A DNA stretch of 64,000 nt. Source: Lactifluus volemus. Lineage: Eukaryota > Basidiomycota > Agaricomycetes > Russulales > Russulaceae. The notes below the pieces were generated by a model that worked only from the letters and a program-made list of their open reading frames with translations, did no database searches and was not told the DNA's origin. Below, one piece after another: positions 42,584 to 53,932 of this stretch. The stretch spans positions 34,723 through 98,722 of the forward strand of contig WTXI01000137.1 of assembly GCA_022376515.1 (NCBI GenBank), written 5' to 3'. A program made the translations under genes and the position numbers. Within the stretch, counting starts at the first letter, position 1; each line of letters opens with the position of its first letter.

Positions 42584-44741
42584 CATCAGCAATTGTCTGT
42601 GTTGCTTAATGGTACTTAGTGGTCTTAATAGTCTTAAATTTACCTTTTTTGCTTAATTTTGCTTGATGAAAATTATGTTTAAGCACAATTAAGCAACTTA
42701 AGCAGGCTCAACATGCTCAGCACAATTAAGACTGGCATTAAGCATGCTCAGTATGCTCAGCACAATTAAGACTGATATTAAGCACACTCAAGATATTTAA
42801 GCAAGTAATGAAAATTTAAGTGGTTTCTAATCATGCTAAGCAAACAAATATAATTTACATAATTTGGCTAATCTGAAAATTTTGCGACTTGTGAAAATTT
42901 TGTGAAGTCGTTTGTTTATTCTTGTTGGCACGGATGTTGACTTTCGTGCCTATCCGTTTTCGTGCCTTCAACCACCTGTCGCGTCGCCTCCTGTGTGTCC
43001 TCCCCTTTGTCTCCGTGTCGCGTCTCCGTGTCGTGGCCTCCTCTGTCGCCACCTCTCGCCGTCTGACGCCTCCACAGGTTTCTGTTTTGGCCTGAGGTAC
43101 TTAGCATCAAGTGCAATGTCTCAGCGTCCCCGCCTTCCCCTTGCCGCGGGTGTGTTGTTTTTTTTTATTTTCTTTTGACTTCTCAGACTAATTTTTTTTT
43201 GTAATTTCTTATATTCACCTAATGCCTGGGGCTGGTCCACGCTGTCACGGTGCCTGCCTCAACTGGCCACCGCCCATGCGAAACCTCACCCCAACTCTGC
43301 CTCAGCGACCACCTCCGCTCGAACGCCCCCTGACCCAAGTGTCCGATTTCTCCCGAGAGTTTTATGCTGCGGGTACTACTCCACCTTCCACAACTACAAC
43401 TGGGCATCGTCAGTCTCCTCCTTATCAGCCTCGTTATGCCCCTCCACCTGGTCCTCCTCTGCCTCCCTGTCGTCCTCGCGCTACTTCTACATCTAGCGGT
43501 GCCGGATCTACGGCACCTCCCACGAGCGACGGCCATCCGACGACCAGGCCTACTCCAGGCCATCCCTTGCTACGCAGCGGACAGACGCTGTCCAAAATGT
43601 GTGTCACCTGTCTTATCCTGCTCTGCTCACCCATTCACCTGCCCGCTCGCCGCCCATGTCCTACTCGCACGCATCCGACATCAAGGCCGCAACAAGAACT
43701 TTGATCCGTCTCACCCGTGCCGCGCAGCGCGTCGCATCGGCCTCATTTGATGACATGATCAGCGTGTGGGATGCCATAACGGGAGAGATCGTGGCCGGCC
43801 CATTTTCTGGACACACCGATTCGGTCAATTGCATTGCTTTCTCGCCAGGTGGGCAGCATATCGCATCGGCGTCGGACGATTACACGATTCGCATGTGGGA
43901 CGCAACGACAAGACACATCGTAGCAGACCCCTTTACTGGACACACAACTCTGTGGCATTTTCGCCAGACGGGTGGCACATTGCATCGGCCTCGGATGATC
44001 ACGCAATTCGCGTGTGGAACGCGGCAAGTGCTGGGACCGCTTCGGCAAGCCCTTCACGAACGTGCTCGCTTCGAGCCTGTGTGGTAACCCAGGTGGTTTC
44101 ATCTCCACGTCGAGCCAGAGCCGCTCGTTCCAGTGTCCGTTGCCTGTGTTCAAGCCCACCTGCGAAGCTTGACGCGGTCTGTCTATTCCTTCAAATTCTT
44201 ATTCATGCGCTTGCTGAGTGTCCTACGAAGGAGATGGTACATGTCCTGGTGACCTTCCTACCGCCCCCAGGAACGCCTGAGATTGCGGCCCGCGCCATCG
44301 ATGCCCGGCTCGTATCCCCGAACCCCTGCGCTTGCCCTGCCACCTGGGGCAATGCCCCTGTGCTGCCTCCTGTGTGTGTTGTCTCACTGCCTGCCAGATG
44401 CCCTGGCATTGTCCATCCTGTCATTCAGTATCACAGTGCATAGATAGTCATGTTGTAGTAGTTAGTTGTCTCTGAAATATATTCATTTGATGGCTAAATT
44501 CTTGTGTGATTGAAAATAATGTTTTGAAAGCAATTTAGCACTGTATGAATTGTGCTTAAGTTGTGCTTAACATCACTTAGATCAAGCAGATTGTGCTTAA
44601 TTAAGCACAATTAAGCAGAATGGTGCTTAATCAAGCACCGGGGTGGCGTTAACCTGCTTAATCGTTTTGTGCTTAATTTGTGCTTAACGTGCTTATTAAG
44701 CACGTTAAGCACACATTAAGCAACATGGACAATTGCTGATG
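42584..44741. mobile_element. 2.2-kb CATCAGC-TIR element carrying WD40 fragments
   Basis: The terminal repeats CATCAGCAATTGTC and GACAATTGCTGATG are followed inside by TTAAGCA arrays. The target duplication is TA: the intact LTR sequence 'gaagcaTAgggtcc' is seen in Gypsy-2's orientation as 'ggaccctatgcttcc', so the empty site is known. It has the same end type and array as the 35,855-37,221 element. No transposase, but it carries WD40 coding sequence, so it is a gene-capturing non-autonomous element. Confidence 0.88.
43690..44090 (+). pseudogene. WD40-repeat fragment (cargo of the CATCAGC element)
   Basis: The translation gives 'RVASASFDDMISVWDAITGE', 'GPFSGHTDSVNCIAFSPGGQ', 'HIASASDDYTIRMWDATT' and, one frame over, 'SVAFSPDGWHIASASDDHAI' with 'RVWNA'. 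These are about three WD40 repeats of the high-similarity type found in fungal NACHT-WD40 receptor-like proteins. A frameshift lies at about 43,945. The NTPase part is not present. The captured piece is flanked by G/C-rich sequence with no recognisable domain. Confidence 0.8.
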
Positions 44742-44777
44742 TAGGGTCCAATGTGTCCTGTATTCTGTAACAGTCAC

Positions 44778-45473
44778 TGTGCACCTGACCAATCATCATG
44801 CACCCATAGGGCAGGGCTCCTACAGGTGTCTGATAGTGCATCTGACTATGGGCTGCTCTCCTGTTCTCTGCCCTGTTGTGATTTAATCTTCATTTCTTAA
44901 CCAGCCCTAAAGTGGCTGCACACAGACCACTACCATTGATAATCCTTTGTCTTTGTAGTTTAGACTATTTCACACTCTTGCTACCTTACTCAGTTTTACT
45001 CTGCCCATTTTCATGCCTTTCGAGCACCTTCTGCTCCACACCTTATTTCACATGGCACTCATTGGGCCATCAGTACATAAATGCACACCACATGCCACCT
45101 TTTCCCCTTTCCTTAGCATTTTCTTTTTTCTTTTTGCTGAGGTAAGTAGTATAAGGTCCCTCACTTTTCATTGTAGCACCATTATCTAACCCACAACGTA
45201 ATTTACATGTTATGGACTGACATGTGACTGCTGACTCATATGATACTTTTTCAGACTAATGACTCATTTCTGATGACTCTTTGCTTATATGAATGGACTG
45301 CTAATTACCTTGTTTCAGATTGCTTACTTATTTTTCTCATGACACAGCCTCACACAGCACTGTACAGCTGCAAGTAACAGCCACATGTTCTGAAACATGT
45401 TTCAAGCCCTGAAAGCTGTACAAAGGTCACAGCCCCTATGGCTATGTATATAAACCCTGTACTTTCTACCCTA
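44778..45473. other. AT-rich stretch, no clear gene
   Basis: No gene recognised. A TATA-like 'tatgtatataaa' at about 45,443-45,455 just before hairpin copy 5, and similar non-coding sequence after it, suggest a degenerate LTR promoter region, but I could not find its ends. Confidence 0.3.
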
Positions 45474-45645
45474 CATCAGGAAAACCCATTTGGCCTTAAA
45501 CTGTATTAGATGTTCCTTAAAGCTTACTTAAGATGTTGGTAATTAGATCCTCAACTTACCAACATTGAGGATCTAATTACCAACATCTTAAGTAAGCTTT
45601 AAGGAGCATTTAATACAGTTTAAGGCCAAATGGGTTTTCCTGATG
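45474..45645. mobile_element. 172-bp hairpin element, copy 5
   Basis: The CATCAGGAAAACCC palindrome, flanked by TA on both sides (45,472-45,473 and 45,646-45,647). Confidence 0.9.
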
Positions 45646-45647
45646 TA

Positions 45648-46036
45648 GAGACCTTAAGTCTCAGTTTTGTTTCACAATCCAAGTCTTCTATCCATTAGAA
45701 CCTTGTTTGCTTAGAAGCATCTGACCTGAGAGAACCCTCTTGACATCATACTCTGTGACTTCTCAAACCTTGGTCTTATCCCTGAGCCCAAGCCCTTGAC
45801 CTCTAAAACACTCTTGACTTAGTCGTTTACTAAGTCTCATCTTTATTGAACCTCTGATCTTGACTTGCACATCTTGCAAGTCTCGCTCATGACTCTACGA
45901 ATAAACATACACTTCGTACAAAGGTCCCACTTGGAACCTTAACATTACAATTACAACAGGTTAGATACAAAAAAATACAGCATTTACTTTTTTCTTTTCA
46001 CTGAGTTTACAATTACAACAGATTCTGAGCCCCAAG
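45648..46036. other. Stretch without recognisable gene
   Basis: No gene. The repeated phrase 'ttacaattacaaca' occurs at about 45,947 and 46,007. It may be the remainder of an LTR interrupted by hairpin copy 5. Confidence 0.25.
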
Positions 46037-46540
46037 TGTTAGGAACGAGCAGTTCCTATGATGCTCTTGATAGAGTCAGGTGGTTCAGGTAAACCTTAGC
46101 GACGTCAGTTGATAAGGGTCAGGGTTCAGAAGTACTAAGTCAATGGTCACGTGACAGAGTATCAGCAGTAACTTGTAGCATTACTGATGGTGTGTGAGAC
46201 AAGGATCAGGGGTCTAAGAGTTCAGGAATGAAGTGTGAGGTTCTTAGACAGGTATGCTCGTATTGCAGAGTTAAGTTCAAGCTGGAGAGCTAGGGCCTAA
46301 GTGAGAGTCCTTATGTACATGAGCTACCCTAGTTAGAAGGAGTCGGTATGAGTCGTATAGTAGCAGTCACTGTGACTCATGGTGATGAGTCATAACGAGT
46401 CACCATGAGTTGAAGTCCTTGCGCGAGTCAGTATGAGTCACACAGCTTATGTAATTGTACAGTACTCAGTCCGGATGCGAGAATTGTATATAAGCAATCA
46501 CGTGAGAAATTTTATGTAAGGGGAGGCAGTGACCGTGACA
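46037..46540 (-). repeat. Gypsy-3 3' LTR
   Basis: The minus strand runs from TGTCACGGTCACTGCC to TTCCTAACA, 504 bp, with TG/CA ends. It is preceded on the minus strand by a purine run GGGAGGTAA and by the 3' ORF, the expected position of a 3' LTR. The sequence includes several diverged 'gactcatgagtca'-like blocks (about 46,340-46,440). Confidence 0.75.
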
Positions 46541-46734
46541 TTACCTCCCGTCTTAGGGTGATCGTTCTACCGATCACCTTACTGCAACTCCCAGAAGTTA
46601 GCATCCAGATCGTGGGTATCATCGTCATAATCGTCATTGTCATACCTCCCCCAGCTGGCGTTGTACTCTTTGTTGTCCTTGGCTATCTTGCTCCATGCAT
46701 CTGGGCACTTGGCACGGTTGTAGAATTTGTTGGC

Positions 46735-47757
46735 CTAGCCAATCTTGCAGGGGCCGTGAAGCGGGCACTTGGTGTGGGGGAAGTAGCACCAGTCCTCACT
46801 GTGACCGCTCCTTCCACACAGGACACACGGGTCTGGGTAGTGGCAGTGCTTCCTGGGATTCTTGCGTGCCTTCTTGCTCTGCCTTTCTTGGCTACCTGCG
46901 CCGCCATGGAGCCTTTCATCACGGTTATGCAACCACTTGATGATGGCCCTTCCCCTGGTCTCAGTGTTGGGGATGGTGATGGGCAGTGAGTTGGTTCTGG
47001 AGCACGGTGGGACACAGAGAGAGGGGTCATCGCTGGCTATGAGGGGCATGATGTGGTCGAAGAAACAGGAGCACTGGAGGCGGTGCCTGCAGTCTCTCAT
47101 TTGCTGTGCCTGTACGCTGGTCTCGTGATCCAGCTCACATTCCTGCTCCTGAATGTGGATCAGCTTTCGCTGCAGCACCCTGTACCTCTCTATCTCAGCT
47201 GTCAGCCCCGGGTCCCCGAGATCCTTCAGGGCGTTATCGACTGTCCTCTTAAAGAGGTTGTGGATACTGATGAGTTTTTCATCGTCAAAGGTGGATGACT
47301 TCCCCCAGACCAGGGCACGCACTGTGAGAGGGGCACTATAGGGTCCATCGCTGTGTATGGTGAGTCCTTTGATGATGGGGTCATCGCAGTTGAGATGGTA
47401 TCTGACAAATTCAGCGTGGACCCAGTTTCTGTCGCCGTCTCAGAGGGTGAACGTGTAACTGTTTGGGTTGCACGGGTTATAATGTTCGAAACCTTCGGGG
47501 GTGTTTGTCAGCTCCCTGGCCAGAGGCAGCAGGGAGAGGCATGGAATTTCAGATTCTTTCTGCTTGACTACAGGTTTGGGGAGTGGGGAGTGGACATGGT
47601 AAGCAGGGGATTGCGGTGGCAATGGTGTGAGTGGGGGCAAGCTGCCCAGGATGACTTCCATGGTATCTGGGGATTCGCCAGCTATGCGGAGGATTTCTTC
47701 GTGGATGGGGTCGATGGTGGCAGGCGTGTGATAGGAGATTGTGGAGGAGTCGGACAT
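46735..47757 (-). pseudogene. Gypsy-3 extra 3' ORF with zinc-knuckle-like end
   Basis: It starts with 'MSDSSTISYHTPATIDPIHE' at 47,757, shifts frame at about 47,440, continues with 'VWGKSSTFDDEKLISIHNLF' and a helical, charged middle ('HIQEQECELDHETSVQAQQM'), and ends with 'HCHYPDPCVLCGRSGHSEDW' then 'CYFPHTKCPLHGPC'. The segment C-x2-C-x4-H-x4-C is a textbook zinc knuckle, with further Cys/His on both sides. It is placed right after the chromodomain tail (47,902-47,758) and before the 3' LTR, as in Gypsy-1 and Gypsy-2. No enzyme motif is visible. Confidence 0.75.
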
Positions 47758-47902
47758 TTCTTGTGAGGTGTGGAGAGAAGTGGGAGTGATGAAGGTAGAG
47801 CAGATGCTGACAACTTGAAGCTGGACGTCGTTCGTATTTATGCCTAGTTTGAGCGCTTTGGTTGGGTGTTTTCGGGTGAATTCTTTAATGAGGTTGGGGG
47901 TG
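47758..47902 (-). pseudogene. Gypsy-3 chromodomain tail, cut by Gypsy-2
   Basis: The minus strand reads 'PNLIKEFTRKHPTKALK', equivalent to 'DLVEEFHKQNPTKQGRL' at the end of Gypsy-2 pol. Nothing of Gypsy-3 pol is found on the other side of Gypsy-2, and the flanks of Gypsy-2 do not share a duplication, so sequence was lost here. Confidence 0.6.
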
Positions 47903-48419
47903 TGTTACGGAATGCAGGACACGTTGGACCCTATGCTTTCCGTGACCCGCTTACTCATCCTGATGACGTCCCGTCCACATTGTCTCTATTGTGCTGACTG
48001 TTCTATTGTTCTGATTGTGCTATTGTCTGTCCCGGTTAGTCCAGTGTTATTGTTCCGAGTCTCTATTGTCCTCGCGTTCTATTGTCTTGACTCCTTGCTT
48101 ATTGTCCACCCTAGTTTGGTAGAACAATTAGCGTACATTGTATAAGTAGGCCTCAGCTGGTAGCTTGTACCCCAGCTTCGGCTTTAACTCCAATCGACTC
48201 GTTTCACCCTCTCCTGAGTGAACAAGAACTCCCCTCTATTTTCCCCTTTCTTCTCTTACCCTCCTATACGCCCTAGTAGGGCCATCGAAGCTTGGTGGTT
48301 GTGCTACAACACCACAGGGTTCTGCGCGTCGTCACCCTGAGTGACCCTGAACCTAGATCTTAGGAGAGATCAGAACTCTTGAACCCTAGTTGGGACCCGG
48401 CCCTAGTCGAGCCGTAACA
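47903..48419 (+). repeat. Gypsy-2 5' LTR
   Basis: Begins TGTTACGGAATGCAGG and ends CGAGCCGTAACA, 517 bp. The leader AAAGCCGAAGCTC follows; I could not match it to a tRNA 3' end. Confidence 0.93.
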
Positions 48420-48443
48420 AAAGCCGAAGCTCTTCCTCAGTAG

Positions 48444-50439
48444 ATGTCCACTGGGGACTATCTACAACAACCAACCTATCTGCGGATCAAAGAATTGTTG
48501 ATTGATGCACACTTGAACAAGAACGAGGCGATACAGAAACAGTATAACGCCAAACGAAGATCGGAGCAAAGGTGCTGGAAAGAAGTCAGCATTTCCTGTA
48601 TCCGCACCATTGGACACCTGGAAACAATCTTGGGCGCAGGAACAGAGTTGTTCCAATCTGAACAAGGAAACACGTTGATCCTCTACCTACCGGGGGATCA
48701 CATTGCCTTCCATACGCAAGGCTGGACAGGAATAACGACGGGTCTTTAATCGTTGTCTGGGATACAAACGAAGACGACCTAGGAACGAGGGTCATTCCTA
48801 GAGAGGACGACAACCTAACCATCGAACAGAAAGGAAGCATCAGATTTTTGGAAGAAAGGAGACAAACGCACCAATTATATCAGAAACCGACAACCTATCA
48901 CTCCTATCACGTAGAGGAAGGATCGAGAACCAAGTACAGATCCCCCTGCGAATTCATCAACAACCGGTGGTACAACATCTATTGGTCAAACAGCGAGTAC
49001 TGGACCGATCCCACCATGAAGTTCACCAAATACGACTATATCCTCAATGAATTAGCTCTTCCCCCTTCCTTGCAACCATCAGAAGCCAGCGAAGACGAGA
49101 GTGAGGACGGAGATGAAGCAACATCCCCCCAACAGGACTCGGCGGGAGCAAACTCCTCCTCCGATGACAGCCAAAACAGGGAACCCCCGCCTACGCAAGA
49201 GAACGAAGAACCAAGAATGATCACGCCAGTCACCCCCATAGACCATGCCATGAGTGCCCTTAGCATCACTTCGCCAACCCCCATGTTTACCCGCTCGGCA
49301 ACTTTGACACAGCCGACCCAAACCACGACAATGGCAGGGCCAAGCCAGAGCGGTGGCGGTGGCGGTGGTGGAGGCGGTGGAGGCGGAGGCGGTGGAGGCG
49401 GAGGCGGTGGAGGCGGAGGCGGTGGGGGCGGAGGCGCCGCAGCTGCAGCCGCTGGGGCCCAACCAGTTGCTCCTCCCAGAAATGGGCTAAAGGGGATACC
49501 ACCCACGCCATTCAAGGGAGAGAAGGGCCTTTATGACGTCTTCAAAACCGAGTGGCGCATGTATAAAGCCATCAACCAAAACCACGATGATATGCTGGTC
49601 CCCTATAATCGCGTCATGACAATGCTAGGGATGGTCAAAGGACCGCTGGTGTCGGCATGGGTACAAGATTACCTGGACACCATTGAGCAGGAAGTAGTCC
49701 AGCATGGAGAGAATGCAGAAATCCTGTGGACCAACTTTGAGGATGCCCTAGACGACGCCTTCAAAGACACCAATGAAGAAGATGATGCGATCACAAGGCT
49801 AGAACACTTGGAGATGAAGAAAGGAAACTTGGCCCAGTATACAGCCGAATTCAATTGTCTCAGAAAGAAGGCAGGGTGGGACGCTGACAGCAACGGCACC
49901 ATCAGAATGTACAAGAGGGGACTAGACCTAGGGCTCCTCACCAGCATGCTCAAACAAGTAGGGGCCAACCCAAACACCCTGAAAGGCTGGCAGGAGCTGG
50001 CCACCCAGCACCACGACGCGTACCAACAATTGAAGCATGAAATTAGCTTCAGAAAGGACGTCCCTCGGTGGGCCAGCCAGCTCATGGCCAAGAAAAAGGA
50101 AACCCCCCCTCAGAAAGATCCCTGGGCCATGGACATCGATGTCACCAGAACCGACTCAGCAAAGCGGACGAGAAACAAAGACTGAGAAAGGAGGGACGGT
50201 GCTTCTTCTGCAAAGAGCAAGGACATCTCTCCAGGGATTGCCCTAAAAAGAAAGGGCAAAGCAATCCCAAACCGCCACAGCAGCCCAGGGCTAGAGCTAG
50301 CAAGAAGGAGGATGATGAAACCACGCAAGTCGGTGACGACGAGGACCCCATCCAGATGCTCAGGAGCATCAGAGCCAAAATTGGGAAAGGAGCCTTCAAC
50401 GGTGCCTTGGATGGGCTGGTAGAAGAAGAGGATTTTTGA
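48444..50439 (+). pseudogene. Gypsy-2 gag
   Basis: It begins at 'MSTGDYLQQPTYLRIKELLI' (48,444), changes frame at about 48,735 ('GSLIVVWDTNEDDLG'), and is then open from there to 50,185. It includes a Glu/Ser-rich segment, a run of about 30 glycines with a short alanine run (49,350-49,450), the gag core ('GIPPTPFKGEKGLYDVFKTE', 'AQYTAEFNCLRKKAGW') and, after a further shift at about 50,170, a CCHC zinc knuckle 'CFFCKEQGHLSRDC'. A TGA at 50,437-50,439 ends it. The frame changes are probably damage, though sequencing indels cannot be excluded. Confidence 0.85.
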
Positions 50440-51531
50440 ATGGCTCGACCCGTGCAGCCTGGGTGCGAGCCCGTCTTACTCAAATATGTCGTATCTCGAG
50501 AACCAATACACTGGACATTCCCCTATCGTTCACGAGCGCGACCAAGACGGCTGCCGAAAAAGCACTACTCGACAGTGGTGCTACAGAAAATTTTATCGAC
50601 CCAAGAATGGTGGAGAACTAGGCCTGGGATCCATAAACTCCAGGAACCACGAACGGTGTTCAACGTAGACGGAACGGAGAATCAAGATGGTAAAATTACC
50701 AGCTACTGTCTTCTCAACATTCTCAAAGGACGCAAAGAAGCCGCCCAGATCTTCTATATCACAAACTTAGGCGAAGATCGGATCATCCTGGGATATCCCT
50801 GGCTACGGGAGTTTGACCCTCAGATCAACTGGAAGGAAGGAAAGATTCGAGGGCCACCTATCAAGTTATCCACCACCGGGCGAAGTTGGAAGCTGAAGTG
50901 GGCGGCTCAAAGGATGAAAATGTGTAAAACGAGTTTCAGTCAACAGTGGGCTCAACGAGAGGGAAAAGGGCAAAGCAAGGTAGCCGTGCCAGAGCAGTTC
51001 CAGAAGTACGCCAAGGTCTTCTCAGAAGAAGAGGCAAAACGCTTTCCCCCTTCACGCCCCGAAGACCTCGTTATCACGCTTCTGCCAGATGCCCCGAAGA
51101 CAATCAACTGCAAGACATACAAATTAACGGCGGAAGAAACCAAATCGATGAGGGCGTTTCTCACAGAGCAGCAAGATAAAGGATACATCACAAGGTCGAA
51201 ATCCGCATGGTCCAGCCCTTTCTTCTACATCAAGAAGCAGGATGGGAAGTTGAGACCCGTCTATGACTACCGAAAAGTGAACGAATGGATGGTGAAGGAC
51301 GTGTATCCCCTTCCCCGCATCGACACCATCTTCGACCAAATGGGAGACGCCAAGCTAATGTCCAAGTTTGACATTAGAGATGGATATTACAACATTCGGA
51401 TTCACCCGGACAGCCAGTGGATCACGGCAGTGAAAACGGACGAGGGGCTGTTTGAAGCCAAAGTCATGCCTTTCGGATTGTGTAACGCACCCTGCCGCCT
51501 TCCAACGAATGGCAGACCGCATCTTTGCTAA
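50440..51531 (+). pseudogene. Gypsy-2 protease and reverse transcriptase, first part
   Basis: The protease active site 'ALLDSGATENFIDPRMVEN' (about 50,560-50,620) is in the frame beginning at about 50,436; the continuing part ('FNVDGTENQDGKITSYCLLN', 'GEDRIILGYPWL') is in the next frame. Reverse transcriptase follows with 'RPVYDYRKVNEWMVKDVYPL', 'KFDIRDGYYNIRI' and 'MPFGLCNAP'. At about 51,490 an extra base shifts the frame and creates the stop at 51,531. Catalytic residues of the protease are preserved, unlike in Gypsy-1. Confidence 0.88.
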
Positions 51532-53344
51532 TCTGAAAAAGAAATACCCCCGTTGGGTTCACTGGTACCTGGACGACTTCCTCATCGTGACCCCTGACGA
51601 CCCAGAACTGCACGATCAAATCACCAAAGAATACCTAGAAGTTCTGGAGAAGGAGTCACTCTTTCTGAAGCCGGAAAAATGTCAGTTCGCCAGAAGAGAG
51701 ATCGAGTTTCTGGGGTACGTCATCGACCAGGGCACCATTCGCATCGACCCTAGCAAGAAGCACGGTCTAGCAGAGTGGCCACGACAACTGAAATCAGTAC
51801 GGGAGGTCCGCAGTACGCTCGGAGTCTTGGGCTATCAACGGCAGTTCATCCCAGGATTTGCCAATGTTGCTAGACCTCTGACTAACTTACTGAAGAAGAC
51901 AACCAAGTTTGAGTGGACAGAGGAATGTACGCAAGCAGTGGATCGACTAATCAAGGCAGTCACTAGCGACCCGGTCCTACAGAGACCTAACTTGGCTGAA
52001 CCATTTGTCTTAGAAGTCGACGCGTCACAATACGCTAGTGGAGCAATTCTCCACCAACCGGACAAGGATCAGAAGTTGCGCCCTGTGGGATATTACTCGC
52101 GAACGTTCAACCAAGCAGAGAGGAACTACGATATCCACGACCGGGAACTACTGGCAATGATCCGAGGTTTGGAACACTGGCGGCACCTTCTATTGAGCTC
52201 CCCGCACGTCATCACCGTCGTCAGCGACCACGCTAACCTTCAGTACTACCGGGAAGCGCACAAGATCAGTCGACGGGTGGCGCGCTACATCCCTAAGATG
52301 GCAGAATACAACATGAAGATTGTCCATCGACCGGGGAAGACTAACAAGGCCGACCCATTGTCACGACGACCAGGATGCGACCAGGGGGAGAATGACCACG
52401 AGGATGTGCTAGTCTTACCCCCAGAGCTCTTTGTGCGCCTCTTTACGGAAGAACAGTCATTAGAACAAGAAGTAGAGCGCGCTCAAGAGAAACATCAACA
52501 GCAGTTGGAAGAGTGGACGAAAACAGAAGGAGTGCGAAAGCACCGGACACGCTTTGGGACCAAGTGGTATCACCACGACCGATTGGCGGTTCCAGAAGAC
52601 CCCACAGTGCACCGAAGCATTCTACAAATGTACCACGATCACAAGACGGCGGGGCATCCAGGGATCATGAGGACTTGGTCCACGATCGCTAAAGATTACT
52701 GGTGGCCCACGATGAGAACATTCGTCACCAAATACGTGCAGGGGTGTGCAACTTGTCAAAGCACCAAGAGCGGCACAACCAGACCCAAAGTCCCCTTGGT
52801 ACCCATTCCCCCAAAACAAAGCTACGCCCCATATTCGACGATTGCCCTAGACCTGATCACAGACCTCCCAGAGTCACAAGGCTACGACAGTATTCTGACC
52901 ATCACCGACCACGACTGTAGCAAGGCGGCATTCTTTATCCCTTGCAACAAAACCATCGACAGTGAAGGAGTCGCGAGATGCTATGCCAAAGAGGTGTTCC
53001 CCCATTACGGCCCTCCGAAGCGGGTGATCTCGGATCGCGATCCGCGCTTTGCATCAAAATGGACGAGAGAACTGTGTAGACAATTGGGGATTGACCAGAA
53101 CATCAGTACGGCATACCACCCCCAGACAGATGGCCAATCGGAACGAACGAACCAATGGCTAGAACAATACCTGCGCGTCTATGGAAACTTCCAACAGAAT
53201 GACTGGGTCAGCTGGTTGCCTCTAGCCCAGTTCGTCCACAACTCGTGGATCAATGAAACAACAAAACAAACCCCGTTCGACTTACTCATGGGACACACAC
53301 CCACGGTGTGGCAAACGATAAGGAAGGGAAGATGCCAGCAGTAG
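51492..53344 (+). pseudogene. Gypsy-2 reverse transcriptase (second part), RNase H and integrase
   Basis: It continues in frame with 'AAFQRMADRIFANLKKKYPR', the catalytic 'HWYLDDFLIVT' (about 51,560-51,590), RNase H ('FVLEVDASQYASGAIL', 'DHANLQYYREAHKI'), and integrase with the HHCC zinc site ('HDHKTAGHPG', 'GCATCQ') and catalytic acids in 'ALDLITDLP', 'SDRDPRF' and 'GQSERTNQ'. It reaches 'LLMGHTPTV', then an insertion of two bases at about 53,306 sends it to a stop at 53,344. The open run from 51,452 includes about 40 out-of-frame bases before the shift, so its ATG is not a start. Confidence 0.9.
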
Positions 53345-53919
53345 AACGGCGCAAAGACTATCTGATGGAGAAACGTAACCAAGCGCGTCAAGCGATCCAA
53401 AGGGCGCAAGACCTCCTCCAGAAGCGGAATGTGCGAAAGAAGGGCAGACGGGCATATGAACCCTTCAAGGAAGGAGACCAAGTTTGGCTAGACGGGAAGA
53501 ACCTCAAAACGTCACACCCCTTCGCCAAGTTAGCCCCAAAAAGATACGGCCCATTCCCAGTGGTCCAGGTGATTAACCCGGTAGTTTTCAAACTGAAACT
53601 CCCGGATCAGTGGCGTCAAAAACGTGTCCACCCGGTCTTCCATGCGTCCCTTCTATCACCATACAAGGAGACGGAAGAAAATGGGCAGGCCTTCACGGAA
53701 CCAGCCCCAGACGTAATAGAAGGTGAGGAAGAATACGAAGTCGAACAGGTGTTGGACTCCAGGCGAAAAGGGCGTGGCAAGGGGCGCCTCGAGTACTTCC
53801 TGAAGTGGGAAGGGTACCCCCACGCCCACAACACCTGGGAACCAGCTGACCAGGTGCACGCGGATGACTTGGTGGAAGAATTTCACAAACAAAACCCAAC
53901 AAAGCAAGGAAGATTATAA
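53308..53919 (+). pseudogene. Gypsy-2 integrase C-terminus and chromodomain
   Basis: The frame continues pol with 'ANDKEGKMPAVERRKDYLM', 'GDQVWLDGKNLKT' and 'KRYGPFPVVQV', then a chromodomain 'EEYEVEQVLDSRRKGRG', 'LEYFLKWEGYPHAHNTWEPA'. It ends at 53,919. Chromodomains in this position are known to guide Ty3/Gypsy integration to certain chromatin; here that is an inference from the family. Only the frameshift separates it from the rest of pol. Confidence 0.9.
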
Positions 53920-53932
53920 TAAGACGGGGAGG

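Larger units (their letters stand above)
42100..44772 (-). mobile_element. Solo LTR of the Gypsy-2 family, split by a TIR element
   Basis: The reverse complement runs from TGTTACAGAATACAGGAC (right end, 44,772) to GAGCCATAATA (left end) and aligns along its length with the Gypsy-2 LTR, though much more diverged. A GTCAC duplication flanks it (42,095-42,099 and 44,773-44,777). It is interrupted at 42,584-44,741. Confidence 0.88.

Noticed and set aside
46558..46989. Hydrophobic plus-strand ORF
   Set aside because: It is antisense to the Cys/His-rich end of the Gypsy-3 3' ORF and its 3' flank.
49036..49515. Proline-rich minus-strand ORF
   Set aside because: It is the reverse of the polyglycine run in gag.
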